Below are positions 47,957 through 60,160 of a DNA stretch of 64,000 nucleotides, piece after piece. Source of the DNA: Synchiropus splendidus (taxonomy: Eukaryota > Chordata > Actinopteri > Syngnathiformes > Callionymidae); contig NC_071335.1 in NCBI RefSeq assembly GCF_027744825.2, positions 17,353,501 to 17,417,500 of the forward strand, in the 5' to 3' direction. A program made the position numbers and the translations under genes. Each line of letters begins with the position of its first letter. The stretch's first letter is position 1. Below the pieces are notes generated by a model. That model worked only from the letters and a program-made list of their open reading frames with translations, made no database searches and was not told the DNA's origin.

Positions 47957-48550
47957 TACAGTGGTACCTCAGTTCTTGACCACAGTCCGTTCCAGACGGC
48001 CGTTCAAGAAGCGCTGTTCGAAATCTGAATCGATTTTTCCCATTACAATGAATGGAAAAAGAAATAATGCGTTCCAAGCCTTAAAATAGTCTTTTGTAGG
48101 AGTGAATGTAGAGTGTCTGCTGCAGGTGCGCTGTTCCTCTATGTGTGTGGCCGCTGCATGTGGGAGGGGTTGCCGAGTGAGTGACGTCTCTCCAGAAGGG
48201 AAGAGGTGCCCGGTGCGTGTCCAGCTCTGAATGTGCGCTTCTGTGCAGTTTGGCTGTGACAAAGTCATAAACCAAGTCACACTCTGTCCCAGACTCGCCT
48301 CATCCCTGTCCCAGCTCCAGCCCACAACAGGACATCAAACCCTGGAGTGGTGTGGAGAGCGAGCACCTCCCCTGTGACACTCTACCACGGTCCAGTGTGG
48401 AGACAGGAAAGGTTTTACACCTCAATATGAAGAAAAAACAGTCAGTAAATGTAGCTAATGGGACACGTCTGCATACAGAGGCTGCGTTATACACAATAAC
48501 AAAGCACATCGTGGGTCAGCTGATCGGTCCGTGCACGTTATGTTTTTTCC
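47957..48550 (+). mobile_element. Tigger/mariner-like non-autonomous element, right end missing
   Basis: TACAGTGGTACCTCAGTTCT opens the element and is followed by GACCACAGTCCGTTCCAGAC, GGCCGTTCAAGAAGCG, CCCATTACAATGAATGGAAA and AATGCGTTCCAAGCC. The CAGTGGTACCTC(G/A) terminus and GTTCCAGAC words belong to a pogo/Tigger-type repeat group (from memory), where TA is the target. The interior continues GGCCGCTGCATGTGGGAGGG and GTGAGTGACGTCTCTCC to at least 48540. The expected inverted end (GAGGTACCACTGTA) is not present downstream. No transposase frame. Confidence 0.55.
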
Positions 48551-48591
48551 AGCACACTTGCATTAAACACAGAGAGTTAAATGCAAGTGTT

Positions 48592-48627
48592 ATTATAATG
48601 TAAAGTTTGGAAACTTTACATTATAAT
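48592..48627. repeat. Perfect 36-bp palindrome (17-bp arms, 2-bp centre)
   Basis: ATTATAATGTAAAGTTT, GG, AAACTTTACATTATAAT: every base of the 17-bp arms pairs. It lies just beyond the last recognisable sequence of the Tigger-like element. The outer flanks also pair partly (AAGTGTT and TTGCTT). It is probably a small fold-back or inverted duplication; no terminator or structural RNA is implied in this eukaryotic context. Confidence 0.9.
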
Positions 48628-49114
48628 TGCTTGTTTGGCAAATTTTACTTTTGTCTTTTACGTGTCCGTTGCTCTCCACCTTCAGTGTCCACCTTCGTCA
48701 GTCATTTCTTCAGCACTTACTCCAGCATCTGTCTGGTTGTCATGGCAGATATGTTTACAGAGACGCTCCTGTTAAGTCAGTCTACAGATAAGCGGCGAAT
48801 ATTGTCCTTATTAGCGGCGCATGGTAGCTGTGTGTTATTTATGCAGAAGTCGCTGCCTCCTTGTCTTCCTCTCCGTCCACAGGCCACACGTCCACCTGTT
48901 TCCATTTCATGTTTCCCCGGTGACTCCTCTCTTCCTCTCCCCTTCCAATATTCCTTCCCTTCTCGCCTGTCACCCTAATATCCTCCCATCTATTTATCTC
49001 TCTTCCTCTCAGCAGCTCTGGATCCTCCATCGCTGACCGTTCATTAGCCTAATCGAATCCAGCAGCTGAACAACCGCTCGCTGCCACTCCACTGGCTGTT
49101 TTTTTCCCTTCCAC

Positions 49115-49190
49115 CCCCCACCTCATTTGCATATGCGTTGTGTTAATTAGTAGGGGGCGCAGGTGCGTGGTGATAATCTTTATTAAACAT
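49115..49190. promoter_or_regulatory. Candidate enhancer-like motif cluster
   Basis: Within about 60 bp lie a POU octamer ATTTGCAT (49125-49132), a homeodomain core TTAATTA (49143-49149), an E-box CAGGTG (49160-49165) and GATAATC (about 49172). The spacing is tight and the flanks are free of recognisable coding sequence. An (AC)n microsatellite begins just downstream at 49221. This motif density suits a developmental enhancer but is not proof. Confidence 0.3.
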
Positions 49191-49220
49191 GACAGTCACC
49201 TGTGACCCTGCTGCCCCAAC

Positions 49221-49240
49221 AACACACACACACACACACG
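49221..49240. repeat. (AC)n microsatellite
   Basis: About ten AC units, ending in ACGCAC. Confidence 0.85.
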
Positions 49241-52200
49241 CACAGCACTTCTCTGCAGTCCACTCTCACTTCAGCACCATCGGCCGCACTGGTCCACGGG
49301 CACAGACTTCATCCTTGCATTACCTTTTGTATTATTATTATTACTTAAAGGAATAAAAAGTAATGCCTACTCATCACCAACAGTCATGAAAGTGCATTTT
49401 GTTTTGATGGACGACATAAATCCAGCCCTAAATGTATTTATTAATGACTAAAACTAGAGTCTGATCATATGAATGACGCAGTCGCTGGAGTAGATTCAGT
49501 TAGTTTTGGTGTCAGGTCACTGAGGGCATCTGTTGTTTATGGGGCGAACAAACTGACCCCTGTCCACTCATGGAAGCTCCAACAACAGTCATGCAGAGTT
49601 CTGACACTGACATGTCCATTGTTGGTGCATTCGACGGAGGGCTGAGGCTCAGAACCCTGGAAGTTCAACCTGCCTTAACACACACCCCACAGTCACCAAG
49701 GCTGGGGCTCCACACTGAGCCCAGATTCTCATGTGTAAGAATTCACATTCAGCTTCTGAGTCGACTGGGTCTTCAAACATACTGTCCTTCATCCTTATGT
49801 CATCACTCCCAGGATTTCACTTTCTGGCTGTGCATGCGTTCATCTAATGTTAGAGTTCAGAGTTTTGACGTCAGAGAAGAGGCGCAAACCACCGCCATCC
49901 TGAACTTGGACACAAACTTACTGGAAAAACAAAAAAAGTTTGATGGACAGGAAAAATCATAAACATAAAAATTGTCTTGAAAAATACATCTGCATGAGTT
50001 TTTTTTTTGTTTTTTTTTTTTGTTTGTTTTTCGCAGATATTCCCATTCATAGTTTATAGGAAGTGAACGTCTAAATAGAACACTGTCCCCCTCTTTCGGT
50101 GAGTTTTCAATCTGTAGTGAAATGTACATTTTTTTCTTTTTGCATATTTACGTAAATAAACATTTTTTCCGAGATAAATAAAAGCCATTTCTTACTTAAA
50201 CGATCAATCCATTAAATAATTTTTGAGCATTGAGTTTTTTTTTCTTTGAAAATGCCAATTCATTTTTGTAATGAGAGAAACCAAAGAAGCTCCGATGAAG
50301 ACGCTATTGAACTCACAAACGAAGGGGGGAAATGGTGGGTTCAAACTATGGAAAACAATGTGACGATGCTGCCATCTGCTGGTGACTTGCTGTAAAGCGC
50401 TGGACGCTGCCATCTGGCAGTCGGCGTTGCATGTTGGTACAAAATGTATTATACTCCGACAGTTCATCGGGATAAATATAAACATTAACAAAACAATATT
50501 CTCATAGCGGACTGACCTCACACTGCAGAGTGAGCGTCACTGCGGTTATGTGTTACTGTTTAGGTGTTATTTCTGAGGCATTAAAGTGACGTCATGTGAT
50601 GTTGTGGACGAGTGATGCCTGAATAAAATTAATTTCCGGGACCCGTTTTGACATGCCGAAATCTCATCATTGCCAAGCACGCAGGATGATAGACACACAG
50701 AATAATCGCCAAACCTTTTATTTATTTATTTTTTTATTTTATATAATAAAAATGTCGAATTAAAATAGATAAAATAAGTAACGTTTTTACGCTGGTTTAT
50801 ATGTCTTTACCTGATCCAGGTTTTCTGTACAAGAGCTCAATAGTTAGTACACCGATGGTTATTATTAAAATGGCAATATAATAACACATCATGTACAAAT
50901 ATGGCGAGTAGCTGAAGTTTTAGTGGTTCGTTTAGAGTCCAGAGCTGCGCTACCACCCCCACTCCACTAGATGTCAGCACATCCAATGATGTTCCTCCGC
51001 TCAGAAGTACTAACGCGCGACAGTCTTCCTTAAAACGCGTCTCTCATGAGCTCACGATCGTTTGCCTAGTTGTTTGCAGTAAAGTCGGAACAGATAAACC
51101 ATATGTTTACATATAAATAACCACAGTTTCAGTTGCTGTCAGTTATTGCGCCTCCACCCGAAATGCACTGCAACAGTTGAAGCTCTCTTGAAGGAGGAGC
51201 AAGGAGCCATTGGTTTAAACAGTATTTGTATCAAGCTCAAGCAAGTCACCCTGTGTTGTGCCCAACCATAAACAACCCTGACCGGCACAAACAATCCTGG
51301 CCATCAATAACACACTGTCCCACGTTGAGGCCCAGTTTCTCACCCTCAGCTGGTTTGACAATTAGCACTTGATGAACGGCGAGCCATTATTTAAAGGGGT
51401 TAAATGTAAGTCAATGAGAGGCTTCTGGCTACCACAGAGATAGTGTAGAAACTATTGATTCTATCCTTTGGCCACAGTGTTTTGACCGCTGCGCTCGCTG
51501 AAGAGATCATTAACTCACGTAGCCACACAGCAAATGGCTTCCAAAAACATTGTCGATATCCACATCCAACATAGGCTGCTGGTAAGTCGTAAGAAATGGA
51601 TGAGTTAGAGATGGATTTGAAAGGTGCAGGTATGAAAAGGTGATATCAATAGAAGGATTGAATGTGTCAATAGTGATATAATTCAAGTCCATTTCTTCAG
51701 CGATGGAGCAGGTTGATCGACCTGCCGCTGTAAATGGGAGTTAAAAGCCAAAATAAATGGTTAAAAATATCAATGATCAATACTTCAAACACTACATCAA
51801 TACTTGAATTTGATATATATATATATCCAGCACGCAGATAAAATACTGCGTTTCAGTGCTCATAGTGAATAGATAAACCATGTGGTTGTAGAGGTAAACT
51901 GAGCCAAAACCTTCCTGACAGGGACAAATATAATCTTCAGGCACTCGGCGTGTGTGTGCTGCTGCCGTTGTGCTGGTTGATCTTAGCTTGTTCCTCCAGG
52001 CCTGAGGCTGCGACTGTCCGGCCGCAAATTGGACTCTAGGCCAAAACGAATCAGAAGTGGGGGGGCGCTGAGGCGGGGGGAGGGAGGACAGCCATGTTGA
52101 CTCTCTCAGGTCAGAGGTAGGTCACCGAGAGTCAATCCACTCAGCAGGATACAGTCGACAGAAGGTCGCATCATCATTCTTGGGATGTGATTAGTTCCCC

Positions 52201-52873
52201 CCAACATTCATCTGGCCGCAGGCGCAGCCCGTCTTTCCACTCCCTTTATTTCACCAGCCACAGAAACTCCTCCTGTTCTCATGCAGAAACAGTTGGACAG
52301 CACGTGTCTGTGCAGGACCAAGAGTGAGGACAGATGCTCGCGCTCCTTTCATCTTTCTGTCTCTCTGATGCCTTTAGACCAACGGCACAGATGCATCACA
52401 CTGGAACTATGAATCAATCTTATTGATCAGCTGGAACATTCACTGAGGGCAGCCTCAAAATGAAATTTCAATCTCGATGTTTGTTGGACCGATGTCTAAT
52501 CTGCTTTTACTCTTTCCCACTTTTGTCGATATACCCATGCACTGTACTGTGACCATGTGTTTCTGTGCGATTCCCCGACCGCCCAAACTCTGGCTTCGCT
52601 TTCAATCCCCCAATATGTTTCAATTCACAGTGCACAGAAGGCGACACTAACCAAATGTTAATTTCCATTGATTCTTCCCGAGATGATCAATGACCCAAAA
52701 GACCACAATGTTTGATTCCTCAAGATTAGATACATGAGGTTCAATTAGAAACCATATCATTCATTGAAACGCAGTGAAGGAGTTTTGTGGCTTAAATTGG
52801 ACGCAAATTCCCAGTGTGTTTTGTTTAGCTCTCGCCTGTATAGTTTTTAAATATTCTATCAATAAATAAATAC

Positions 52874-52912
52874 ATTATTATTATTATTAATATTGTTGTT
52901 GTTGTTGTTGTT

Positions 52913-52943
<31 letters not shown>

Positions 52944-52971
52944 TTATTATTATTATTAGTAGTAGTAGTAT
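52874..52971. repeat. Compound trinucleotide tract (ATT)(GTT)(CTT)(ATT)(AGT)
   Basis: Five trinucleotide blocks follow one another: about five ATT, six GTT, eleven CTT, five ATT and four AGT units. Each neighbour differs from the next by a single base of the unit, which suggests stepwise mutation and expansion of one ancestral trinucleotide tract. Confidence 0.95.
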
Positions 52972-52974
52972 ATT

Positions 52975-54730
52975 AAATCATTTTCCTTGGGATTAATAAA
53001 GTTTTTCTGATTATAATTATTATTTTATTTGTAGTAATGGTCAATTATCAACTTTAAGTTCATTATTTTGAGTGAATTTAAGTATTTTTAAGTGTTAATT
53101 TTCATGAATTATCATGATTAATCGCACTTTACTATTTGGCAGTAGAATGATCAATTTTTACTTGGCATGAAGTTGAGTGATTGACTCACTGATCTGCTAA
53201 AAATGTGGTTATTTCTCCAGGAAATAACGTCAAAACAAACGTTTTTCAAAGCAACTTAGAGTGTTGAATGGAAATTTCCTCACAAGTGATTTAATATTGG
53301 TGGTGTTGCATACAATATTGATCAGAATGTATGAAATATGTGTATAAATAAATATGAATAACAACGCAGCAGCAAATGAGCGGTTTGTTGGAGGTATGCG
53401 CTCTCTCGCGTGTCTAGTTATTTAGGTGTTTTGTGCAGTCTTCTTCTCATTAGCCACATAAAAATAGCTTCAGATTCCGTCGTACATTTCTGGCTCCATG
53501 TGATGTTTATTCACATTGGTGTTGAGCAGGGAGAGAAACAACCTTCTGTCCTTTCATGTAAAAACCTCACTCCAGCATTTATCAGTGTGACATTAAGAAG
53601 CTCATTCCCAGCGGATTCTTGTCCGACAGCACATGTGCTGTATGTACTGTATGTTGCTTCAAATACCAGCGACTTTGATAAAGGAATTTTGTAACCTTTC
53701 CAGGTCTGGATTAGGAATATTCATCCTTTATACTTTGTCACATCCTGACATTTCAGGTGCTGCATCTCATGTGTAGGAGACATGTCTGCTCTAGTTTATA
53801 ACACAGAGAAGGAAAGGTCTGCGGCATCATACTAAAACCGCCGCTAAGATAACCTTGGTAATGACCAAGATACAACTGGAGGACACACACCCAAATAACA
53901 GACCCACGAGAATGAAAATCAATGCAGGAAGCAAGCGGATCTATTGGCAGGAGGGCTTTCTTCAAGGTCAACATCCCCGGCTGACTGGATATCACGTTCA
54001 GCTTCTCCCTCCACAGACAAGGAGAGAAAACCTGGACACAGTCAGATCACAGCGTCTATTTCACAGCTGTGTTTAAACTGATGAGGGCTTCCTGAACACA
54101 AGCAGTCTCTTGGAAACACGTCCGCGTTTGTGAGAAAAAAAAAGATCATTTAATGGCACGTTGTTTTGAGACGAGTGTACTGAATCAATTGGTCTTGTTT
54201 TCGCAGTGTTGTCCAATCACACCGTACCTGCGTGCGCAGGAAGTTCTGTTAACCACTGAGACAACTTGAGGTGAGTCCGCGTGACACAAATAACTGAGTG
54301 GCTTCTAACAGCACGTCCTTGTTTTAATAATCTGCCTTTTGAATCCGACTTAAATCTCGTGGTCACTGAGGTATGAATGACTTTGGCTCTGTCTGGAGGC
54401 CATGCCACACACCCACAGGATGATGAATCTCTCCCTCGCGCTGGTTCAACAACAGACTTCTTTTTGAACACCCACTGCTCACTGATAAAGGAAATGCATC
54501 TATTTTAGTTTTTGACCAAAATAACTACTTTTGTAAGAATCAATGTGAAGTCAGTGAAACATGAAAAAGAACTGAAATCAACTGCAGAATGAGGAAGTAC
54601 AGTACACAAACAAGACAGTACAGAATGTTCCTGGCGAGCACATCACAACCGTCAGCCCTTTAGTCCGACGTATCCTGAATCCCCTGAACGCCCCCTGGCT
54701 ATGGGCCTGTTTAAAGCTAGTTATCCCCTC
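52975..54730. other. Intergenic or intronic DNA, no gene recognised
   Basis: 52975-53400 is AT-rich. 53400-54500 contains short frames on both strands with no recognisable domain. An A run lies at 54136. Nothing further is identified. Confidence 0.4.
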
Positions 54731-54733
54731 TCC

Positions 54734-55040
54734 CATGGTGTAATATATAGATGTTGGGAAAGTGACATTTGCGTCCTATACTGACGAAAAAGGCAGCCTT
54801 CCCCGTTGCATGTCAAACACCCAGTGCAGGGACACAATCAGAAACGCTCTTCACTGACTTACGTCGGATGTCAGTTGCTGTTTATGAGCTCTTGCGTTAC
54901 ACTCTGCTCCTTAGTGACGGTCGTCGTGCAAGCGAGTCAGTGTGCTGTGCTGTTCTTTAACCAGCAAGTGACACGTGACATGTACAAAGAAAGGAGCGCC
55001 ATCCCAACCTCCATCTTTTTATTTGCATGTTGTGCAGCCC
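54734..55040. mobile_element. TIR element copy C, right end missing
   Basis: The left end ATGGTGTAATATATAGATGT, TGGGAAAGTGACATTTGCGT, CCTATACTGACG matches the left ends of copies A and B. GTTGCATGTCAAACAC corresponds to copy A's GTTGCATATTGACAC. GTACAAAGAAAGGAGCGCCA, TCCCAACCTCCATC matches copy B's interior. The expected inverted right end is not found; the sequence becomes the solo LTR at 55045, so the LTR insertion or a later deletion removed it. Confidence 0.65.
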
Positions 55041-55044
55041 ATGG

Positions 55045-55492
55045 TGTCAGGCTAAGCCACGGTTGTATTCCTGTGTGTGTTTTTGTGCCTTGACAGATCT
55101 GGTGCGAGTGGCAGCTGCACCCTATTTCCCCTGATCACCCTCAGCTTCTTAAGGAGTAGCTGGATGACAGTGCAGTGCAAGTGTTTTTCCTGTTTCTCCT
55201 CCTGGTTTGCGTATTTTTGTCAGTTTTATCCTAACTTTGATTTCTACTTCCTGTTCCTCCTCCTTCCTGATCTACCTTGTGAACTCTTTTATTTGGACTT
55301 TGGACAGTTCCCCACTCGATCGTCATTTATTCTCCATTGGAGACTCCTTCTGTTCTCGTCTTTGACTTTAGGCTTCGTCCCGTTTGTGTTGGCTCTGCCG
55401 TTTTTGTTTGTTAAACACTGTATTCAGTTCATCCGCCTCGCCTCTCTTACTTCCTGCGCTTGAGTCTCCGGTCTTTTCTGAGCCCCCTGACA
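55045..55492 (+). mobile_element. Solo LTR, Ty3/gypsy-like
   Basis: The segment starts TGTCAGGCTAAG and ends CCCCCTGACA, giving the TGTCA...TGACA LTR ends. The interior order CCCTGATCACCCTCAGCTTC, TTAAGGAGTAGCTG, GCAGTGCAAGTGTTTTTCCT, CTCTTTTATTTGGACTTTGG, TTTGTTAAACACTGTATTCA, TGCGCTTGAGTCTCC resembles fish gypsy-type LTRs (from memory). No gag or pol lies beside it, so it is a solo LTR. The flanking 5-mers (CATGG and GATTG) differ, so no target duplication is visible. The 128-codon frame inside (55077-55463) is a by-product of the T-rich LTR. Confidence 0.55.
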
Positions 55493-55494
55493 GA

Positions 55495-58400
55495 TTGTTA
55501 GAACAATAGACGTCGTTCTGTCGAGTTATTCACTGTAGACTCAGTAGGTAGACGGCCACTTGGCACTAGGCAAACAATCACTTGCAGAATGCGAACGTTA
55601 CTTGAAAGTGTACCTATCCTGAGCTATAGACACTATTTTAAGCACAGGCCAGATCGACTTATGGGGTCTATCCACCCTATGAGGAGTCAGTGAGTGAACA
55701 GCCTCCTGTCTCATGCCATCAAGTTGGGTGCAAATAGAATAAACAGAACCACTGACTTTCTTTTGTGGTATTTCGCTCTACCGAAACAATTCACTCTTGC
55801 TGTCACTCAAAGGTAAATCCCTGACCATTGTGGTGACCACTGTGTCACCAACCTGAACTTAAGGGCAGAGGACCATCTTCTTTCTGAGATATCGCTGTGT
55901 TTACTATGAGATTGTTTTTGTTTCACGCCACTTTCAGGGATCCTCACTATATGTAGGTACATGCAGGGACAATAAGTTGTGCAGCAGTTGAACATTACGT
56001 CCCGCTACTGTAGCCCGGGGTGTCTCATGGGACGCACGTCGAAGAGCCTTAAAACGTAATGAGTGAACCCATCCATCACAGATTTCTCGATTATTAAGGT
56101 CTGCTCAGACGTGTTGCGGGGGCAGGGTGGAGATAATTGGGCAAAAACGGCCATCAATGACAATGAGATCCAAAAGTAACCAAGGAATCCCTCGCTACCA
56201 CGTGATCCACCTATTATTCAGCTTATCATGCTGCAACAGCTTGGGCCAAATCGCCCGCGGGCGACAAAGAGGCTGAGCGTTATAGCCGCCGAAGAGACGC
56301 GGAAACAACCACTTACTTCAAAATCTCTTTGGAGTGGTTTCGGAGGCCATTTGTTGAAGTAATCCCATTCACGCTGAGGCTAAAAAAAGTTGCTTTTTTG
56401 GAGTCAGTCCCAACTTAGTTGGCTGGTTTGTGTCCTCACTTGGGGTCGGAGTGAGAGTGTGAAACAGTGATTAAGCTCTCGCAGCACTGGACGGGTCACA
56501 GCTGTCAGAGCTCAAGAGCTTTTTTGTCTTAATGCTACTAATGGAAGCGCAGCTCCCCTCCACATACTTTGAAAGGTCTTCAGACTGGTGCGATTCCAAG
56601 TCAGACTAACCTTAAAGTACAAATAAATGCCCTTTGAAGCTCCGGGTGCATGGAAGGGGGTGCTGCATAGGAAATGTCAGAAATGTCAGTGTCAAACTCC
56701 ATTGTCAACCTGAAACGGTCAATGCTTCATTACGTTATTACTAGTCCAAAAGTTCTTCTCATAAACTTTACATTTATCAGTGTTGTCAGATGTGAAGCTA
56801 CCACAGATGATGATGCAGATAGACACTGATGAACCGTTGATGTGTGAAGCCTTGAAACAAAATGTTCAGGGTCTCTGGAAGGATTTTTTGAAAGTGCCGC
56901 AAAAGAAGAACCAAAAAGGTAACAGAATGCAGCCAGTGAAGATCAAGAAGCGACAGAGAAACAAGGAAGCGGAGGTGAATGTTTTGACATTCACTGAATT
57001 GGTGACAATAAAAACACTAGTTTTTAATCGTGAGAAGTTAATCTCTCTCCAATCTGCAGCGGTTCGTCTCTTCATGTCCGACCGGAATGCGCGACTTGAG
57101 TTAAACTAGCAACAGACTTCAGTTATTATGGGCTTTCTTTTGGGATTTTTCTGTGAAAAACATGCAGAGAACTATCTTGTTCATGCCCACCTCCATGATG
57201 TGTCGACACTTCTTTCCTTTAGGTTTGATCACATGAGATTTCTCCTTTAAAAAGAGATTTTTTTTTTCTGAAAGCAAGGCAGCTCTCATTTAAGCCGTGT
57301 CTTATTTATACATAGCGGAAACCCCGCTGTTGAACCTGGAAGACAACAATAAATCCAACTCTTTTCAGTCATTTCCTTTTTCACCAGGAACAGTTTCACC
57401 ATAGCTGCAGAGACCCACACTAATATATTGATTCATAACTCTCACTTCAATCATGCCCTTGACACAAATACGTGTCCTGGATATTTCAAAGGCGCTTTTC
57501 TTTAACGTGTCTTTGGGAACTATTAAAATTAATTTCGTTTTTGTTAGCCTTGAGTATTTTCCGGCTTGGCAGGTTGATTCCATTCTGAGGTGAAATGTAA
57601 GACCTTATTTTCACGGGCGGTAAATAATAAAGCATTTGTTTGTAGTTTTCCTCCAATATTGACCTCAGTGAAATTAAAATATTCATTCATTTTAAAATAT
57701 ATTTTGCAATATTTTCTCCTTTATTCATCACAATAATCAAGATATTACAAGTTGACTCGGTTCTTTGACGAATTGTTCACCAGCACCATCAAAGTACAGT
57801 GAGTAAAAGCGCATATGAACGTACATACACATATATAATCATGCTTTTTAAATTTGTTGAATCATCCTAACAGTGCTGGGATTGAATAACTCTAAATGAG
57901 CAGTTTTGGTTCCTATGAGTTTGCAACAAAGAATCCCAAACGCTGTTTTCTGCCAAGTGTAAAATCAAGTCATAAAGGATGAGGGGAGAATCCGGCAGCA
58001 CTTGAGCACTCAGCTCTTCTCCTCCTGCTCTGCCCCTTAATTATCGTGCAAAGGTCAAGACAGTCAGTCCCGGAATATGCTTATCTGCCCAGATCCTCAG
58101 AGGCAACGGTGGAGAGCACTCTGAGCTGACAATCAATCACTGGGCACATGGGACTGTCAACCTGCTACCTGCCTTCCCCGTCGCCACTTTGAAATCGGTT
58201 ACATCTCAACTAGAACGTGTCTGAACTGAGAAGCAGGGAAAACTGCAGTGTCATTACACTGTTGTAGCCTTACGTTCAGCGACTTCCTCTGCGCTGCTGT
58301 CCTGACTGAGGTGATGCTTCTCATCTGCAGGTGAGAAAATGAAGCCGCGGTCATTGCTGCTGCAGTACGTGGTGTGTCGGCAATGTAGCGCAAAGGTCAG

Positions 58401-60160
58401 CATCTTGGTCAGGTTACATCCCGGGGAAACATCTCCGCGTGGATGAAATGAACAATACTTCTTGGGGGTTCTGGGTTAGTGACTCAGCACTGTCTCTGGA
58501 AGTCAGCTTCATTTAAATGCGGACGGCACCTCCGCTGACATTCAAAGTCATCAGGAGCTCTGCAGTGAGCAGGGTGATGCAGGCGAAGCCACAGTTCAAC
58601 AAGAAGTTCTGATTGGAAGATTTAGAGACGGCGCAGCGCTGTATGCTGAAGACTGACTGGTAATCCAAACCTCCAGGGACACCGCCATCGCCACTGAGGG
58701 ACTCACAACTTTGCTGTGGTGAAAATTAGATATGGTTTGTGTGTGTGTTGTGTCAACTTTGCTAATCTCCCAACTTTAAAAGTGTCCTTCAGGGGCTTTG
58801 ATTTGCATTTGGTGACCAAACGTTATATGACTATAAATGGCACTCCTGTTTCCTCCCACTCTACATACCCTTTCAGAGGTTGATGATGACTCCGGACGGA
58901 GTGGTCTGGGTGGGTTTGTCTCTGGTAGTTAAAGGCTATTGCCACTGACAAAAGGTGCAGAAGAAAAAAAAAATTACTTATTTATTTTCCATTCTTTGCC
59001 TGACGAGTGTAGTTGACTGCTCTCTTGATAAAACTTGGATGGGTTTCAGCAACACATGACCCCCAGCCCAAGAGTGAATAAATGAAGGGTACATGCACGC
59101 GTAACACAGCAAAGATATATATATATAATCAAACAATATTAAACAACGCAATTCAAGTCAGCTTCACTCGGTCCATCACTCTAACATAACAATGTGGACA
59201 AACCTGTCTTCTTGTTTTGAGCCTGAAATTCAGAAGAAAAGCATCAGCGCTGAGGCTAAAGCAGGCAAATGCACATTAATGTACATAATTTAAGCTAAGC
59301 CGGTCTGTCTTCGATTGCCTCTGGACAGGAGTGAGCTAAATATAGAGTGAAGCTAAAGTGCACGTCTGTCTCAGTGACGGCAAAGATGTGCCGTAGAGCT
59401 CACAGGAGGGTTAACTGACCTGACTGTTGGCCTATGATTCACACTCTGCTGGGTAGAGAACCCACATGCAACTGAGCAGAACTGACTTGCAGGCAACAGA
59501 CCACTGCGATGCCAAGTTCTGTGTGTTTGTGTGCGTGCGTGCGTGTGTGGGGGTTTCTTTCCTCATTTGCATGTGTCATCGCTGTTTTGTTTTACTGCAT
59601 GTTGATGAGACACTAAATGTGTCATAAGACGTTTACATCTCTTGATTCTATAGTGTCATGAACATATACATGGATGTAGTCTGAGAAATACATGTGGGTC
59701 TTATACCACTTTAATGTTTTCACTTTTTAAGCTGGCGTTATTTTCTCTAAACATTTTTTCAACTGCATTTCACATATCCTTTGCAACGTTTAGAAGTGGT
59801 ATTTATTCCTCAAATATTATAAGCGTTGATCTGCAAATGGGAAATGAACAAAATGACGTAAATTGAAATCCTAATAATCTTGTCTGTAGTTATACATGAC
59901 ACGAGAGCATCCTGCAGTTTCTCCCAGTAGCAGTCCAATGAAAGGTTACATGTTTATACTATATTGAAGCTTGTTTTGAGCATTAATAGGCTCCAATCCA
60001 ATGAAAAATATGACATATGCCTCTGTCACTTGTACATTGTTTCCTGTTTTATTTTGAAATCAGCCTCCCTTGTTTCAGATGAGTGTGCGGTCATCCCCTT
60101 AATAAATTGTGAAATGTGTTTTTGTGTTTGTATTGGGCCTGTTTTTCACCAAAATAAATG
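55495..60160. other. Gene-poor stretch
   Basis: No recognisable element or gene. A 109-codon plus-strand frame (56780-57109) is Lys/Gln-rich and has no identifiable domain or splice bounds. T runs lie at 57259 and an A run at 58962. A GT-rich stretch sits at 59520-59550. The regulatory candidate at 56100-56300 is listed separately. Confidence 0.4.
56100..56300. promoter_or_regulatory. Candidate conserved noncoding segment
   Basis: The segment contains TAATTG near 56135, CCATCAATGAC, a perfect 14-bp palindrome TCGCCCGCGGGCGA (56251-56264) and a Sox-type ACAAAG at 56264-56269. It is repeat-free and lacks a recognisable frame. The CpG-dense palindrome is unusual against the AT-rich surroundings. 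Function is inference. Confidence 0.25.

Larger units (their letters stand above)
48630..52870. other. Gene-poor stretch
   Basis: No gene recognised. CT-rich DNA lies at 48830-49020, an (AC)n run at 49221-49240, T runs at 49999-50030, and a GC-rich repeat-free part at 51950-52150 (GGGGGGGCGCTGAGGCGGGG). The 130-codon frame at 49570-49962 has no recognisable domain and ends in a low-complexity Lys/Gln tail. GCCATCTGCTGGTGACTTGC near 50370 resembles wording common in fish repeats, but no element can be outlined. Confidence 0.4.

Noticed and set aside
49570..49962. 130-codon plus-strand frame
   Set aside because: No recognisable domain or exon boundaries; ends in a Lys/Gln-rich tail.
55077..55463. 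128-codon Phe/Leu-rich frame resembling a membrane protein
   Set aside because: It lies entirely inside the solo LTR; hydrophobicity comes from the T-rich strand.
56780..57109. 109-codon Lys/Gln-rich frame
   Set aside because: No domain or neighbouring exon signals; composition follows A-rich DNA.
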